The notes beneath the pieces were generated by a model that was given only the letters and a program-made list of their open reading frames with translations, ran no database searches and was not told the DNA's origin. A program made the position numbers and the translations under genes. A DNA stretch of 49,504 nucleotides from CAYZFD01 sp964477735 (lineage in GTDB: Bacteria; Bacteroidota; Bacteroidia; Flavobacteriales; Flavobacteriaceae): the NCBI GenBank assembly GCA_964477735.1, contig CAYZFD010000008.1, forward strand, positions 1 to 49,504, given 5' to 3'. Of the stretch, positions 24,992-33,797 are shown in pieces; position 1 is the stretch's first letter, and every line of letters starts with the position of its first letter.

Positions 24992-25487
24992 ACTTTGCTC
25001 GAAGTTTTTGAGTAAGCGTGCTATCAAACGCTTTTTTTAGTGCCACAACTTCATCAACATTTTCATTTGGAATGGCTATTGACAACACATAATGTTTCAC
25101 CTTCCACATTTCATTTTCGAACACAACAACGCCCGAACCTCTGCAGAGTGCCATTTGGGTATCAAGCAGCTCATCAAACCAAGCGATTTTAGCACCTTCA
25201 TCCATGTAAATTTGACGTTCAACAGCCGAAAAACTCCAAGCTTTGCCTTGATCAAAATAGGGCTTTGAAAAATTCTTAAAGGCCTCAAGCGGCCAATTTT
25301 CGGTGGGGTCAGTGCCAAGAAAAACGGCTTCTTTGGCCATTAAACCAAAATAGGTTTCGAAATCGGCCTTTGCTGCAGCCGCATGCCATTGATCAAGCAC
25401 ATGACCTATGGCCAATTTTGGGTCTGATTGGGAAGTTTGTTGCGTACAACCCATAAAAATTAGGGCCAATATTGCAAATTTTTTCAT
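24978..25487 (-). CDS. SnoaL/NTF2-like lipoprotein
   Basis: The 169-residue protein has a lipoprotein signal (MKKFAILALIFMGC, lipobox Cys14) and an NTF2-like cone fold of the SnoaL type (VLDQWHAAAAKADFETYFGLMA, then EAVFLGTDPTENWPLEAFKNFS). Such proteins often act as ligand-binding or protective domains, and no catalytic residues can be named. It is the second gene of a pair: its ATG overlaps the stop of the upstream lipoprotein gene by 4 bases. The 3' end overlaps the SDR-type gene. Confidence 0.78.
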   Translation of the reverse strand: MKKFAILALIFMGCTQQTSQSDPKLAIGHVLDQWHAAAAKADFETYFGLMAKEAVFLGTDPTENWPLEAFKNFSKPYFDQGKAWSFSAVERQIYMDEGAKIAWFDELLDTQMALCRGSGVVVFENEMWKVKHYVLSIAIPNENVDEVVALKKAFDSTLTQKLRAKFMTK

Positions 25488-25996
25488 GGCGTTCGAATTA
25501 TCTGAAGGTTGTCTTGTTCTATTGTTGCTTCGGTTAAAATATTCATTTGGTTAATCAGGGCATTGTAGGCCTCTACCATTTTGAATAAATCATCTTTAAA
25601 ATCTTGTGTCAAACGTTCGGATGGATTTTTAGCATCAGCTTTTCCAACAAAAGTTTCAAAGACTCTCAGCCGACTTAAAACAGGAGGTTGGTGCAAGGGG
25701 TCTGGAAAGGGCTCCTTTTGGATGCTTAAACAGGCATCCCGTAAGGATTTTAGCGAATATTCAATGGATTGGAGATCTGCATCCTGAAGTTTTTCCATTT
25801 CTTCCTGGATTTTTATAAACCCAACCCAATTTTCAACCTTTTGTTTAGCCTCCTCATTAAGCGTCGAATAGCCTTGATCATAATCCCATTTCAGTTGCTT
25901 GATCACCGCTAATTGCTGGGGTGTAGCATTTGGGGTAGATGGCCTACTACAAGCCACAATGACACTTAAAAAAACCATAACAATAGGTCGCTTCAT
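25484..25996 (-). CDS. Small lipoprotein, unknown function
   Basis: The 170-residue protein begins MKRPIVMVFLSVIVACSRPS, a lipoprotein signal with the lipobox Cys at about 16. The rest is mostly helical and charged, with the stretch LNEEAKQKVENWVGFIKIQ and a proline-rich loop PFPDPLHQPPVL. I do not recognise a family. It is co-translated with the SnoaL-like lipoprotein through a 4-base ATGA overlap. A -7-like TATATTTG (minus strand, 26027-26020) lies 23 bases upstream, inside the 55-base duplicated flank of the assembly gap. Confidence 0.7.
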   Translation of the reverse strand: MKRPIVMVFLSVIVACSRPSTPNATPQQLAVIKQLKWDYDQGYSTLNEEAKQKVENWVGFIKIQEEMEKLQDADLQSIEYSLKSLRDACLSIQKEPFPDPLHQPPVLSRLRVFETFVGKADAKNPSERLTQDFKDDLFKMVEAYNALINQMNILTEATIEQDNLQIIRTP

Positions 25997-26014
25997 ATTG
26001 TAAAACTTTCTTGG

Positions 26015-26224
26015 TTCAACAAATATAGTTGATTCTGGAAGGATCAGCACACGAGCATTCTTGATTTGTNNNNNNNNNNNNNNNNNNNNNNNNNNNNNNN
26101 NNNNNNNNNNNNNNNNNNNNNNNNNNNNNNNNNNNNNNNNNNNNNNNNNNNNNNNNNNNNNNNNNNNNNTTCAACAAATATAGTTGATTCTGGAAGGATC
26201 AGCACACGAGCATTCTTGATTTGT
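26015..26224. repeat. Identical 55-bp direct repeats flanking a 100-N scaffold gap (likely assembly artefact)
   Basis: Bases 26015-26069 and 26170-26224 are identical over 55 bases, starting TTCAACAAATATAGTTGATT, and between them lie exactly 100 N (26070-26169). Contig ends sharing one 55-mer are what a de Bruijn assembler with k=55 leaves at an unresolved node. The true sequence probably has one copy and no gap, or a short loop. The rest of 26225-26530 shows no gene and no exact TAnnTTTG; it holds the upstream region of the phosphorylase gene. Confidence 0.85.
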
Positions 26225-26530
26225 GGTTGAGGTCAAAATTGCAATGTAGGTAGAACCATCAACTCCTAAAAAAGTGCAAAACTATGACCTAAAAACCTAT
26301 ACAGCCCTTCAAAAATTTTTGTAGAAACCGTTTAAATTTTGCTTATTTATTTGATTTTCAGAGTTTTAAAATGTCGGTGTCGAAATTTAGTGTTGTAGGG
26401 GTATTGTAGTGTTGATTTTTTTTAGTGCCTGAAGGTCATGATGTAAATTAGAGTCAATTTATTTTGGGCGGAATTCCAAAGGGTTTAAAACCTAATTTTT
26501 TCGCAATACAAAAACCTAAAATTAATCAAA

Positions 26531-29500
26531 TTGAGTAAAACGACAACAACTGCTGGCGAGTCAATATTTATTGGAAATGTACCTGCTAGTTTTAGTACCC
26601 AAAGAGCAGAAGGCTCGCAAGTTTTTATAGAAGGAGAATTATATAATAAAATTTCGAATGTTGAGGCCATGCGTCCATTTTTCATGAGCGTGGTCAGCGA
26701 CTCCAACCACTGGTTATTTATTTCGAGTACGGGTGGACTTTCGGCTGGGCGAAAAGACAGCGAGCATGCCCTTTTTCCGTATTATACAGACGATAAAATT
26801 ACTGAAGCTACCGAAATCACTGGAAGCAAATCTATTTTTTTGGTTTCAATAGGTCAAAAAACTTATTTGTGGGAGCCATTTTCTATTCGTCAGCATGGAG
26901 TCTATAAAACAAGTCGAAACTTGTATAAGAATGCCTTGGGTAACAAGATTATATTCGAGGAAATTAACCACGATCTAGGCCTAAACTTTAGTTATGCTTG
27001 GAACCTTAGTGACCAATTTGGTTTTGTTAGACGTGCTCACTTAAAAAATTTGCACGACGAAAACATTTTCGTTCGCTTGCTTGATGGCATTCAAAATGTG
27101 ATGCCCTTTGGTGTGGATACTGCCCTTCAAAACAACAGCAGTAACTTGGTAGATGCGTATAAAAAATGTGAGCTCGAAAAAAAGAGTGGGCTTGCACTTT
27201 TCAGCCTCAGCGCCATTATTGTTGACCGTGCCGAACCCAGTGAAGCCCTAAGAACCAACCTGGCTTGGTCTTATGGTTTAGAGGGAGCAAAAAAATTAAT
27301 CTCTTCAATGCAACTCGACGATTTTAGACAAGGCCATGAATTGGTTGAAGAAACAGACATTAGAGCAGAAAAAGGAGCCTATTTCTTAAATACCTCATTA
27401 GAAATATCTCCTCATGAAGAAAAAAAATGGACAATCGTTGCCGAGGTGAATAAATCAGTTTCTGAAGTGATAGCACTTCAAGAGGCTATCTTAAACGACA
27501 AAGCCTTAACCAAAAAAGTTGAAAGCGACATTAAAAAAGGTGACGATCATCTCATAGCGCTTGTGGGTGCCACCGATGGACTACAACTTTCGGAAGACAA
27601 ACTGAGAAACATTCGCCACTTCTCTAACAGCTTGTTTAACATTATGCGAGGTGGCATTTTTGATTTAAACTACCAAATACAAAAAGAAGATTTCTGTCAC
27701 TATCTCTACAAAGCCAACCATCAGTCGTTTAAGCGCCATTCCAATCAATTAAATAGTCTTCCAAATCAACTATCGCTTCAAGACATCAAAAACCTTGGTG
27801 AGCAAGTGCAGGACAAAAATTTTTCGAGGTTGGCACACGAATATTTGCCGCTTATGTTTAGTAGAAGACATGGAGATCCTAGTCGCCCTTGGAACAAGTT
27901 TTCAATCAACACCAAAAGTGAAATTGATGGTTCTAAAATATTAGATTATGAAGGAAACTGGAGAGATATTTTTCAGAATTGGGAAGCCCTCTCACGTGCC
28001 TACCCTGGCTTTTTAGAGGGTATGCTTCATAAGTTTTTAAACGCCACTACTTTCGATGGTTATAATGCCTACAGAATAACCAAAGACGGCTTCGATTGGG
28101 AAACCATAGAACCCGATAACCCTTGGTCATATATCGGATACTGGGGCGACCATCAGATCATTTATTTATTGAAGTTTTTAGAATTGATTGAGGCCCACTA
28201 TCCCAACAAACTGGCTAACTATTTTTCTGACGATTGCTTTGTTTATGCTCAGGTACCCTACAAAATCAAGCCCTACGAAGCCTTGCTAAGAGATCCTAAA
28301 AATACCATTGATTACGATTACGAGAGTGAAAGCCAAATAGAAAAACGCCGTTCAAAAATTGGCGCAGATGGCGCTTTGTTAAACAATCAAAAAAACCAGC
28401 TGCAGCAGGTAAACTTCATAGAGAAGATTTTGTCAACCCTCCTGGCCAAGTTATCTAATTTTATTCCCGAAGCAGGCATTTGGATGAACACCCAACGCCC
28501 CGAATGGAATGACGCCAACAACGCACTTGTGGGTCATGGGGTTTCCATGGTAACACTCTACTACCTTCGTCGTTTTTTAGCCTTTTTCTCTGAAATACTA
28601 CAAACTTCAAAAACGCAAAACATAGAAATTTCTGAAGAATTGTATGTGTTTTTCAAACAAGCCCACCAAGCCTTTTTACAGCATGAAAAAATGTTAGACA
28701 AAGGTTTTTCTAACAAGGACAGAAAGCAGTTACTCGACCTGTTGGGTGGTGCTGGATCAGCATATAGAAAACAAATTTATGATTTAGGTTTTTCTGGAGA
28801 AAAGAAATCAATTGCTCTTACCGAAGTTTTGGCCTTTTCGAACCTAACACGCAACTATATGGAGCAATCTATTCGGGCCAACAAAAGAGATGACAACCTC
28901 TACCACGCCTACAATTTAATGACGGTTGAGACAGAAGACAGTATTTCAATTCGTCATTTGCCCGAAATGCTCGAAGGTCAAGTGGCTGTTTTGAGTTCAG
29001 GTTATTTGAACGTCGAAGAAAACTTAAAGGTTTTAGATGCCCTGAAGGCCAGCGCCCTATTCAGACCCGATCAATACAGTTACATCTTATATCCTAACAA
29101 ACAACTACCAAGGTTCCTAAACAAGAATACAATTCCCAAACAAAATGTAGAAGCCTCGGAGTTGCTCAAGCAACTGATTGAGGAAGGAAATCAAAAGATT
29201 TTTATAAAAGACTGTCTGGGTGAAGTACACTTTAATGGAAATTTTAATAATGCCAAAAAGCTTGAAGAGGCCTTAGATCATTTGCCAAAAACCTATGCCA
29301 AAAACCTAGCCGAGGAGCGCAATTTTATTCTCGATACCTATGAAACCGTTTTCAATCACAAGGCTTTCACAGGCAGGTCAGGCACCTTCTTTGGTTATGA
29401 AGGACTTGGGTCTATTTATTGGCACATGGTTTCAAAGTTACTCTTGGCGACCTACGAAATCACTCAAAAAGCCATAGATGAAAATGCAGATCCCATCATC

Positions 29501-30010
29501 ATAGGAAAGCTTTTTGATCATTATTTTGAAATTAATGCGGGGATTGGATGCTATAAATCCCCCGCCCTTTATGGTGCTTTTCCAACAGATCCCTATTCAC
29601 ACACGCCCGGCAACAAAGGTGCCCAACAGCCTGGCATGACTGGCCAAGTTAAAGAAGATATCCTTTCAAGGTTTGGTGAATTGGGTGTGATTGTGAAGGG
29701 TGGACTGATCCAATTTTCGCCTTCAATGTTAAGGAAAGAAGAATTCTTAACAGCGCCTCAAAGCTTCCAATATGTCGATGTAATGGGTCATAAAAAATCG
29801 ATTCAAATTCCAGAAAAAGCACTGGTGTTTACCTATTGCCAAGTACCTATTGTTTACAAATTAGCCGACCGTGAAGAAATAGCATGCCATTTCAAGGACG
29901 CATCTGTTCAAATAATTTCGGGCAACAAATTAGACGCTCAATGCAGTCAAAACCTATTTCACAGAACTGGAGAAATTGAAAAGATTGTGGTCGCTGTAAC
30001 CAAAAATTGA
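26531..30010 (+). CDS. GH149-like beta-1,3-glucan phosphorylase
   Basis: The 1159-residue protein has no signal peptide and so is cytoplasmic. Its size and layout fit the GH149/GH94-type phosphorylases: an N-terminal beta-sandwich (residues about 1-330, with FISSTGGLSAGRKDSEHALF), an alpha/alpha-barrel core, and a C-terminal beta domain. The core motif RPEWNDANNALVGHGVS resembles the GH94 DWND signature and places the likely general acid at Asp661; GYEGLGSIYWHMVSKLLLA is another conserved-looking segment. GH149 enzymes cleave beta-1,3-oligoglucans with phosphate to give glucose-1-phosphate, and the laminarinase context agrees. The start is TTG (MSKTTTTAGE); no in-frame ATG exists nearby upstream. 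GH17 follows after 4 bases. Confidence 0.82.
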   Translation: MSKTTTTAGESIFIGNVPASFSTQRAEGSQVFIEGELYNKISNVEAMRPFFMSVVSDSNHWLFISSTGGLSAGRKDSEHALFPYYTDDKITEATEITGSKSIFLVSIGQKTYLWEPFSIRQHGVYKTSRNLYKNALGNKIIFEEINHDLGLNFSYAWNLSDQFGFVRRAHLKNLHDENIFVRLLDGIQNVMPFGVDTALQNNSSNLVDAYKKCELEKKSGLALFSLSAIIVDRAEPSEALRTNLAWSYGLEGAKKLISSMQLDDFRQGHELVEETDIRAEKGAYFLNTSLEISPHEEKKWTIVAEVNKSVSEVIALQEAILNDKALTKKVESDIKKGDDHLIALVGATDGLQLSEDKLRNIRHFSNSLFNIMRGGIFDLNYQIQKEDFCHYLYKANHQSFKRHSNQLNSLPNQLSLQDIKNLGEQVQDKNFSRLAHEYLPLMFSRRHGDPSRPWNKFSINTKSEIDGSKILDYEGNWRDIFQNWEALSRAYPGFLEGMLHKFLNATTFDGYNAYRITKDGFDWETIEPDNPWSYIGYWGDHQIIYLLKFLELIEAHYPNKLANYFSDDCFVYAQVPYKIKPYEALLRDPKNTIDYDYESESQIEKRRSKIGADGALLNNQKNQLQQVNFIEKILSTLLAKLSNFIPEAGIWMNTQRPEWNDANNALVGHGVSMVTLYYLRRFLAFFSEILQTSKTQNIEISEELYVFFKQAHQAFLQHEKMLDKGFSNKDRKQLLDLLGGAGSAYRKQIYDLGFSGEKKSIALTEVLAFSNLTRNYMEQSIRANKRDDNLYHAYNLMTVETEDSISIRHLPEMLEGQVAVLSSGYLNVEENLKVLDALKASALFRPDQYSYILYPNKQLPRFLNKNTIPKQNVEASELLKQLIEEGNQKIFIKDCLGEVHFNGNFNNAKKLEEALDHLPKTYAKNLAEERNFILDTYETVFNHKAFTGRSGTFFGYEGLGSIYWHMVSKLLLATYEITQKAIDENADPIIIGKLFDHYFEINAGIGCYKSPALYGAFPTDPYSHTPGNKGAQQPGMTGQVKEDILSRFGELGVIVKGGLIQFSPSMLRKEEFLTAPQSFQYVDVMGHKKSIQIPEKALVFTYCQVPIVYKLADREEIACHFKDASVQIISGNKLDAQCSQNLFHRTGEIEKIVVAVTKN

Positions 30011-30014
30011 ACCT

Positions 30015-31298
30015 ATGGGGTTTTATGGTTTTAACGTTAAAACATTGTCGCTCATTACAGGCATATGCCTGGCGACACTAATGAATTTTAGTTGCAGTAT
30101 GAAAAAAACAACATCGCACATGACCGCCTCCCAAATCCTAGGAAATAAAGATTACCCAGCCATTTGCTTTGGAGGTTATCGGGCACTTTCAAGAGACCAG
30201 CAGCCTTGCGTTGAAGAGCTTAAAGAAGATCTTAAAATTCTTTCGGCTATGGGTTACAAAGTGTTACGAACCTACAATGTGCATTTCGCTCATGCGAGCA
30301 ACTTGCTTAAAGCCATTAGAGCACTACAAGAAGCAGACGAAAATTTTGAAATGTATGTGATGCTTGGTGCTTGGATAGACTGCGAAAATGCATGGACAAC
30401 AGATCCCAATCACAACAAAGAAAACACAAAAGCCAACAGTCGTGAGATTGAAACGGCAATTGCGCTTGCCCAAGAATATTCAGAAATTGTAAAAGTCATT
30501 GCAGTAGGCAACGAAGCGATGGTGCATTGGGCCACAAGTTATTTTGTGATGCCCGACGTGATTTTAAAATGGGTTAACTACCTCCAAAAACAAAAAAAGG
30601 AAGGAAAGCTACCTCCCGATTTGTGGATTACGAGCTCCGATAATTTTGCCTCATGGGGCGGTGGTGATCCCAGCTATCACAACAAAGACCTAGAAGCATT
30701 GGCAAGAGCAGTAGATTATATTTCGGTGCACACCTATCCTTTTCACGACACACATTACAACCCAGCATTCTGGAATATCGATGACGAAAATCTCAACGAC
30801 ACAAACCTTGAAGCCAAAACCAAACTGCTGATGGAAAAAGCTCGAGACTATGCCGTAAATCAATATACGAATGTGAAAAATTATGTAGAAAGCTTGGGGA
30901 TCAACAAGCCCATTCACATTGGCGAAACGGGTTGGGCCAGTCAATCTGATGGCTTCTATGGAGCATCGGGCTCTAAAGCCGCCGACGAATTCAAGCAAGC
31001 GCTCTATTATCAGTTGATGACAGAATGGAGTAATGCCGAAAAAGTGAGTTTATTCTTTTTCGAAGCATTTGATGAAATCTGGAAAGATGCTCAAAACCCT
31101 CAAGGTTCTGAAAATCATTTTGGTTTGTTTACCATAAACGGACAGGCTAAGTATGCCCTTTGGGATGCTGTTGACTCAGGGAAATTTGCTTCACACACTC
31201 GAAATGGCCACAAAATCACCAAAACCTTTGAAGGCAACAAAGCCACGGTTTTTGAAACCCTACTACTCCCTAAAAATGACTCTAATGAAAAACTTTAA
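30015..31298 (+). CDS. GH17 family glycosidase lipoprotein (beta-1,3-glucanase type)
   Basis: The 427-residue protein starts with a long lipoprotein signal (TGICLATLMNFSC) and is probably held in the periplasm or outer membrane. The (beta/alpha)8 barrel carries the GH17 pattern: acid/base Glu167 in AVGNEAMVHW and nucleophile Glu304 in HIGETGWAS. YISVHTYPFHDTHYN lies between, and FFFEAFDEIWK follows. GH17 enzymes attack beta-1,3-glucans such as laminarin; whether this one is endo-acting, exo-acting or a transglycosylase cannot be told. It sits between the phosphorylase (4-base gap) and a second glycosidase (14-base overlap), consistent with trimming imported oligosaccharides. Confidence 0.85.
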   Translation: MGFYGFNVKTLSLITGICLATLMNFSCSMKKTTSHMTASQILGNKDYPAICFGGYRALSRDQQPCVEELKEDLKILSAMGYKVLRTYNVHFAHASNLLKAIRALQEADENFEMYVMLGAWIDCENAWTTDPNHNKENTKANSREIETAIALAQEYSEIVKVIAVGNEAMVHWATSYFVMPDVILKWVNYLQKQKKEGKLPPDLWITSSDNFASWGGGDPSYHNKDLEALARAVDYISVHTYPFHDTHYNPAFWNIDDENLNDTNLEAKTKLLMEKARDYAVNQYTNVKNYVESLGINKPIHIGETGWASQSDGFYGASGSKAADEFKQALYYQLMTEWSNAEKVSLFFFEAFDEIWKDAQNPQGSENHFGLFTINGQAKYALWDAVDSGKFASHTRNGHKITKTFEGNKATVFETLLLPKNDSNEKL

Positions 31299-32349
31299 AA
31301 GGCTTAATCCGTTAGGGTTCGCAAGTGGATTGCTGATGATGTTCAGTTTGTTTAGCTGCGGCACAACTCACGAATCGGATGTGGTTAGAACATTAGGGAG
31401 AAAACTATTGGTGAACGATAAACCCTATCTAATAAAAGGTGTCTGCTATCACCCTGTATCAAAAGGACAAACCAAAAGAAGTTTTGAATTTTTAGATCAA
31501 GATTTAGCACTCATGGTTGAAGCTGGAATAAACACCATTAGGGTTTATGAGCCTATCGAAGAATTGGAAGTTTTAGATAAAATTGCCGCTTCTGGCCTCA
31601 AAGTCATTATAGGTTTTGGATACAATCAAAATGGATATTATGATTTGCTGTCGGGTTCTTATCTCGATTACATCAAAAAATACAAAAATCATAACGCCAT
31701 TTTGTTTTGGGAACTGGGGAACGAATATAATTACCATCCAGAGTGGTTCGACGGAAATATTGCCCATTGGTATGCTGTGATGAATAGAGCTGCAGAAGTT
31801 ATTCATCAGGAAGATGAAAATCATCCTGTATCAACAGCACACGGCGAACTTCCCGACGCGTTGGCCATAAACTCTTGCCCTGAAATTGACCTCTGGGGTC
31901 TTAATGTATATAGATGGGATCAACCCGAAACCATTTTTCCACAATGGGAAAGCCTAAGCAACAAACCGCTATATCTATCCGAAGCTGGAGCAGACAGCTA
32001 TATGGCCATTGAAAAAGCGGGGTTTGTTTCAGGTGAAAATCAAAAAGCACAGCACCAGGCTATAGAAAAAATTACTCGAGCTGTTATGCAAAATCAAGCC
32101 CTTTGCTCAGGCGTTACGCTTTTCTCATTTGTAGATGAATGGTGGAAAGCAGGAAATCCAAATCAACAAGACATTGGTGGATGGGCTCCCAACAGCAATG
32201 GGGTGCCTTATGACGGAGCTCCTAACGAAGAATTTTGGGGCATCATAACCATTGAAAGAAAGAAAAAAACAGCCTTTGAAGCCGTTAAACAAATTTTTAA
32301 TCATGAAGCAAATTCCGCTAAGTTGGTTCGAAAAAATAATGTATTATGA
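31285..32349 (+). CDS. Clan GH-A glycosidase lipoprotein, family not resolved (GH2-barrel/GH5/GH158-like)
   Basis: The 354-residue protein has a lipoprotein signal (FASGLLMMFSLFSC) and one TIM barrel. After LLVNDKPYLIKGVCYHPVS, the acid/base is probably Glu147 in FWELGNEYN and the nucleophile Glu233 in YLSEAGAD, both at strand ends as in clan GH-A. The C-terminus SFVDEWWKAGNP, then GAPNEEFWGI, is distinctive. It resembles stand-alone GH2-type barrels but lacks their sandwich domains. A beta-glucan role follows from the operon. The ATG at 31285 lies inside the end of GH17; one at 31276 adds three residues, and the longer frame from 31153 is rejected because it would bury the signal. Confidence 0.72.
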   Translation: MKNFKRLNPLGFASGLLMMFSLFSCGTTHESDVVRTLGRKLLVNDKPYLIKGVCYHPVSKGQTKRSFEFLDQDLALMVEAGINTIRVYEPIEELEVLDKIAASGLKVIIGFGYNQNGYYDLLSGSYLDYIKKYKNHNAILFWELGNEYNYHPEWFDGNIAHWYAVMNRAAEVIHQEDENHPVSTAHGELPDALAINSCPEIDLWGLNVYRWDQPETIFPQWESLSNKPLYLSEAGADSYMAIEKAGFVSGENQKAQHQAIEKITRAVMQNQALCSGVTLFSFVDEWWKAGNPNQQDIGGWAPNSNGVPYDGAPNEEFWGIITIERKKKTAFEAVKQIFNHEANSAKLVRKNNVL

Positions 32350-33779
32350 GAGAATCATTACAAAATAATCCTACTTCTGCCGTTAGCTTGGGACAAAAAA
32401 TTGCTTTCGGATTTGGAATGCTGGCCAATCAAATGTTTCCAGCCATCTTGGGAATCTTCATGGTCGTTTTAGTCGAAGACTTAGGATTCGAGGGTTGGAT
32501 GTGGTCTTTAGTTTTTCTTTTCCCAAGAATTTTCGATGCTTTTCTAGACCCTATTATGGGTTTTATTTCGGACAACACAAAGTCCAAATGGGGACGACGA
32601 CGGCAATATGTTCTCATCGGCGGCATACTTATGGGGCTTGCCTATATTTTTATGTGGCAACTTTATAAAGTTGATGGAGTAGCATATAACTTTTGGTATT
32701 TCTTTTTGTGGTCTCTGGTATTTTATTTAGGACTCACCATTTTTAGTGTTCCTTATGTAGCTATGGGTTATGAAATGAGCGATGACTTCCATGAAAGAAC
32801 AAACATTATGGCCATATCGCAATGGATTGGTCAATGGGCTTGGGTTATTGCACCCTTATTCTGGATCATTATGTACGACGAAAACTGGTTTCCATCCGCA
32901 GATGTTGCGGTTCGCGAATTGGCCATTTGGGTGGCTATACCCTGTGCTATTTGTGCTATTGTTCCGGCAATTTTTATTGAAAGCAAATCTACATTAAACG
33001 AAGACTATGAACCCCTAAATTCAGCCAATATTGGCAATAGTCTCAAAAAGATATTTGACAGTTTTGGGGAAGCCTTTAAGATTAAAGAATTCAGAAAATT
33101 ATGCGGCGCAACATTTTTAATATTTAATGCTTTTAACACCGTTGCAGCTTTAACCTTTTTTGTTATCGTCTATAAATTATTTAACGGCGATGCAGGGGCT
33201 AGCGGTATTTGGGTTTCTATGTTTGGGTGTTTAGGGGCTTTAGGGACTACTTTTATCGTAATCCCAACAGTAGCTTGGATGTCAAAAAAAATGGGAAAGA
33301 AAAAAGCGTTTATGCTGTCACAAGGCATATCGTTGATAGGCTATATAATGTTGTATTTTTTATTCATCCCAGGAAAACCATGGATGTATGTCATAGCGTT
33401 GCCTTTCTTTTCGTTTGGAATTGGAAGTTTATTTACAATTATGATGTCCATGACTGCCGATGTTATTGATATTGATGAGGTGAATACAGGAAAGCGTAGA
33501 GAAGCAATTTTTGGCGCAATCTATTGGTGGATGGTAAAAGTGGGTTATGGGATTGCTGGAGCACTGAGTGGAGTCATTATTACCATTGTTGGTTTTAACC
33601 CAGATCTTGTAACACTAGATCAACAATCTGCTGTGGATGGACTTCATGCCTTCTTTTGTTTTTTTCCAATGGGGGGAACAATCATTGCGATGTTTGTAAT
33701 GTGGGACTACAGCATCACAGAAGAAAAAGCTAAAGAAATTAAGGCAGTATTGACTAAAAGAAAAAAGGAAGCTGCGTAA
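32346..33779 (+). CDS. GPH-family (MelB-like) sugar:cation symporter
   Basis: This is a 477-residue, 12-helix inner-membrane carrier of the MFS/GPH family. The diagnostic loop after helix 2 reads FLDPIMGFISDNTKSKWGRRRQY, with the cation-site Asp region. Other family features are PYVAMGYEMSDDFHERT and the late FIPGKPWMYVIALPFFSFG and DVIDIDEVNTGKRREA. Members import di- and oligosaccharides with Na+ or H+. Here it probably carries laminari-oligosaccharides for the cytoplasmic phosphorylase. It overlaps the glycosidase gene by 4 bases and ends 18 bases from the convergent GH16 gene. Confidence 0.88.
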   Translation: MRESLQNNPTSAVSLGQKIAFGFGMLANQMFPAILGIFMVVLVEDLGFEGWMWSLVFLFPRIFDAFLDPIMGFISDNTKSKWGRRRQYVLIGGILMGLAYIFMWQLYKVDGVAYNFWYFFLWSLVFYLGLTIFSVPYVAMGYEMSDDFHERTNIMAISQWIGQWAWVIAPLFWIIMYDENWFPSADVAVRELAIWVAIPCAICAIVPAIFIESKSTLNEDYEPLNSANIGNSLKKIFDSFGEAFKIKEFRKLCGATFLIFNAFNTVAALTFFVIVYKLFNGDAGASGIWVSMFGCLGALGTTFIVIPTVAWMSKKMGKKKAFMLSQGISLIGYIMLYFLFIPGKPWMYVIALPFFSFGIGSLFTIMMSMTADVIDIDEVNTGKRREAIFGAIYWWMVKVGYGIAGALSGVIITIVGFNPDLVTLDQQSAVDGLHAFFCFFPMGGTIIAMFVMWDYSITEEKAKEIKAVLTKRKKEAA

Positions 33780-33797
33780 CGAAATAAATCTAAACGT

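Noticed and set aside
26320..26345. TTTAAATTTTG and TTTATTTTGG upstream of the phosphorylase as -7 boxes
   Set aside because: The spacing inside each motif is off by one base from TAnnTTTG.
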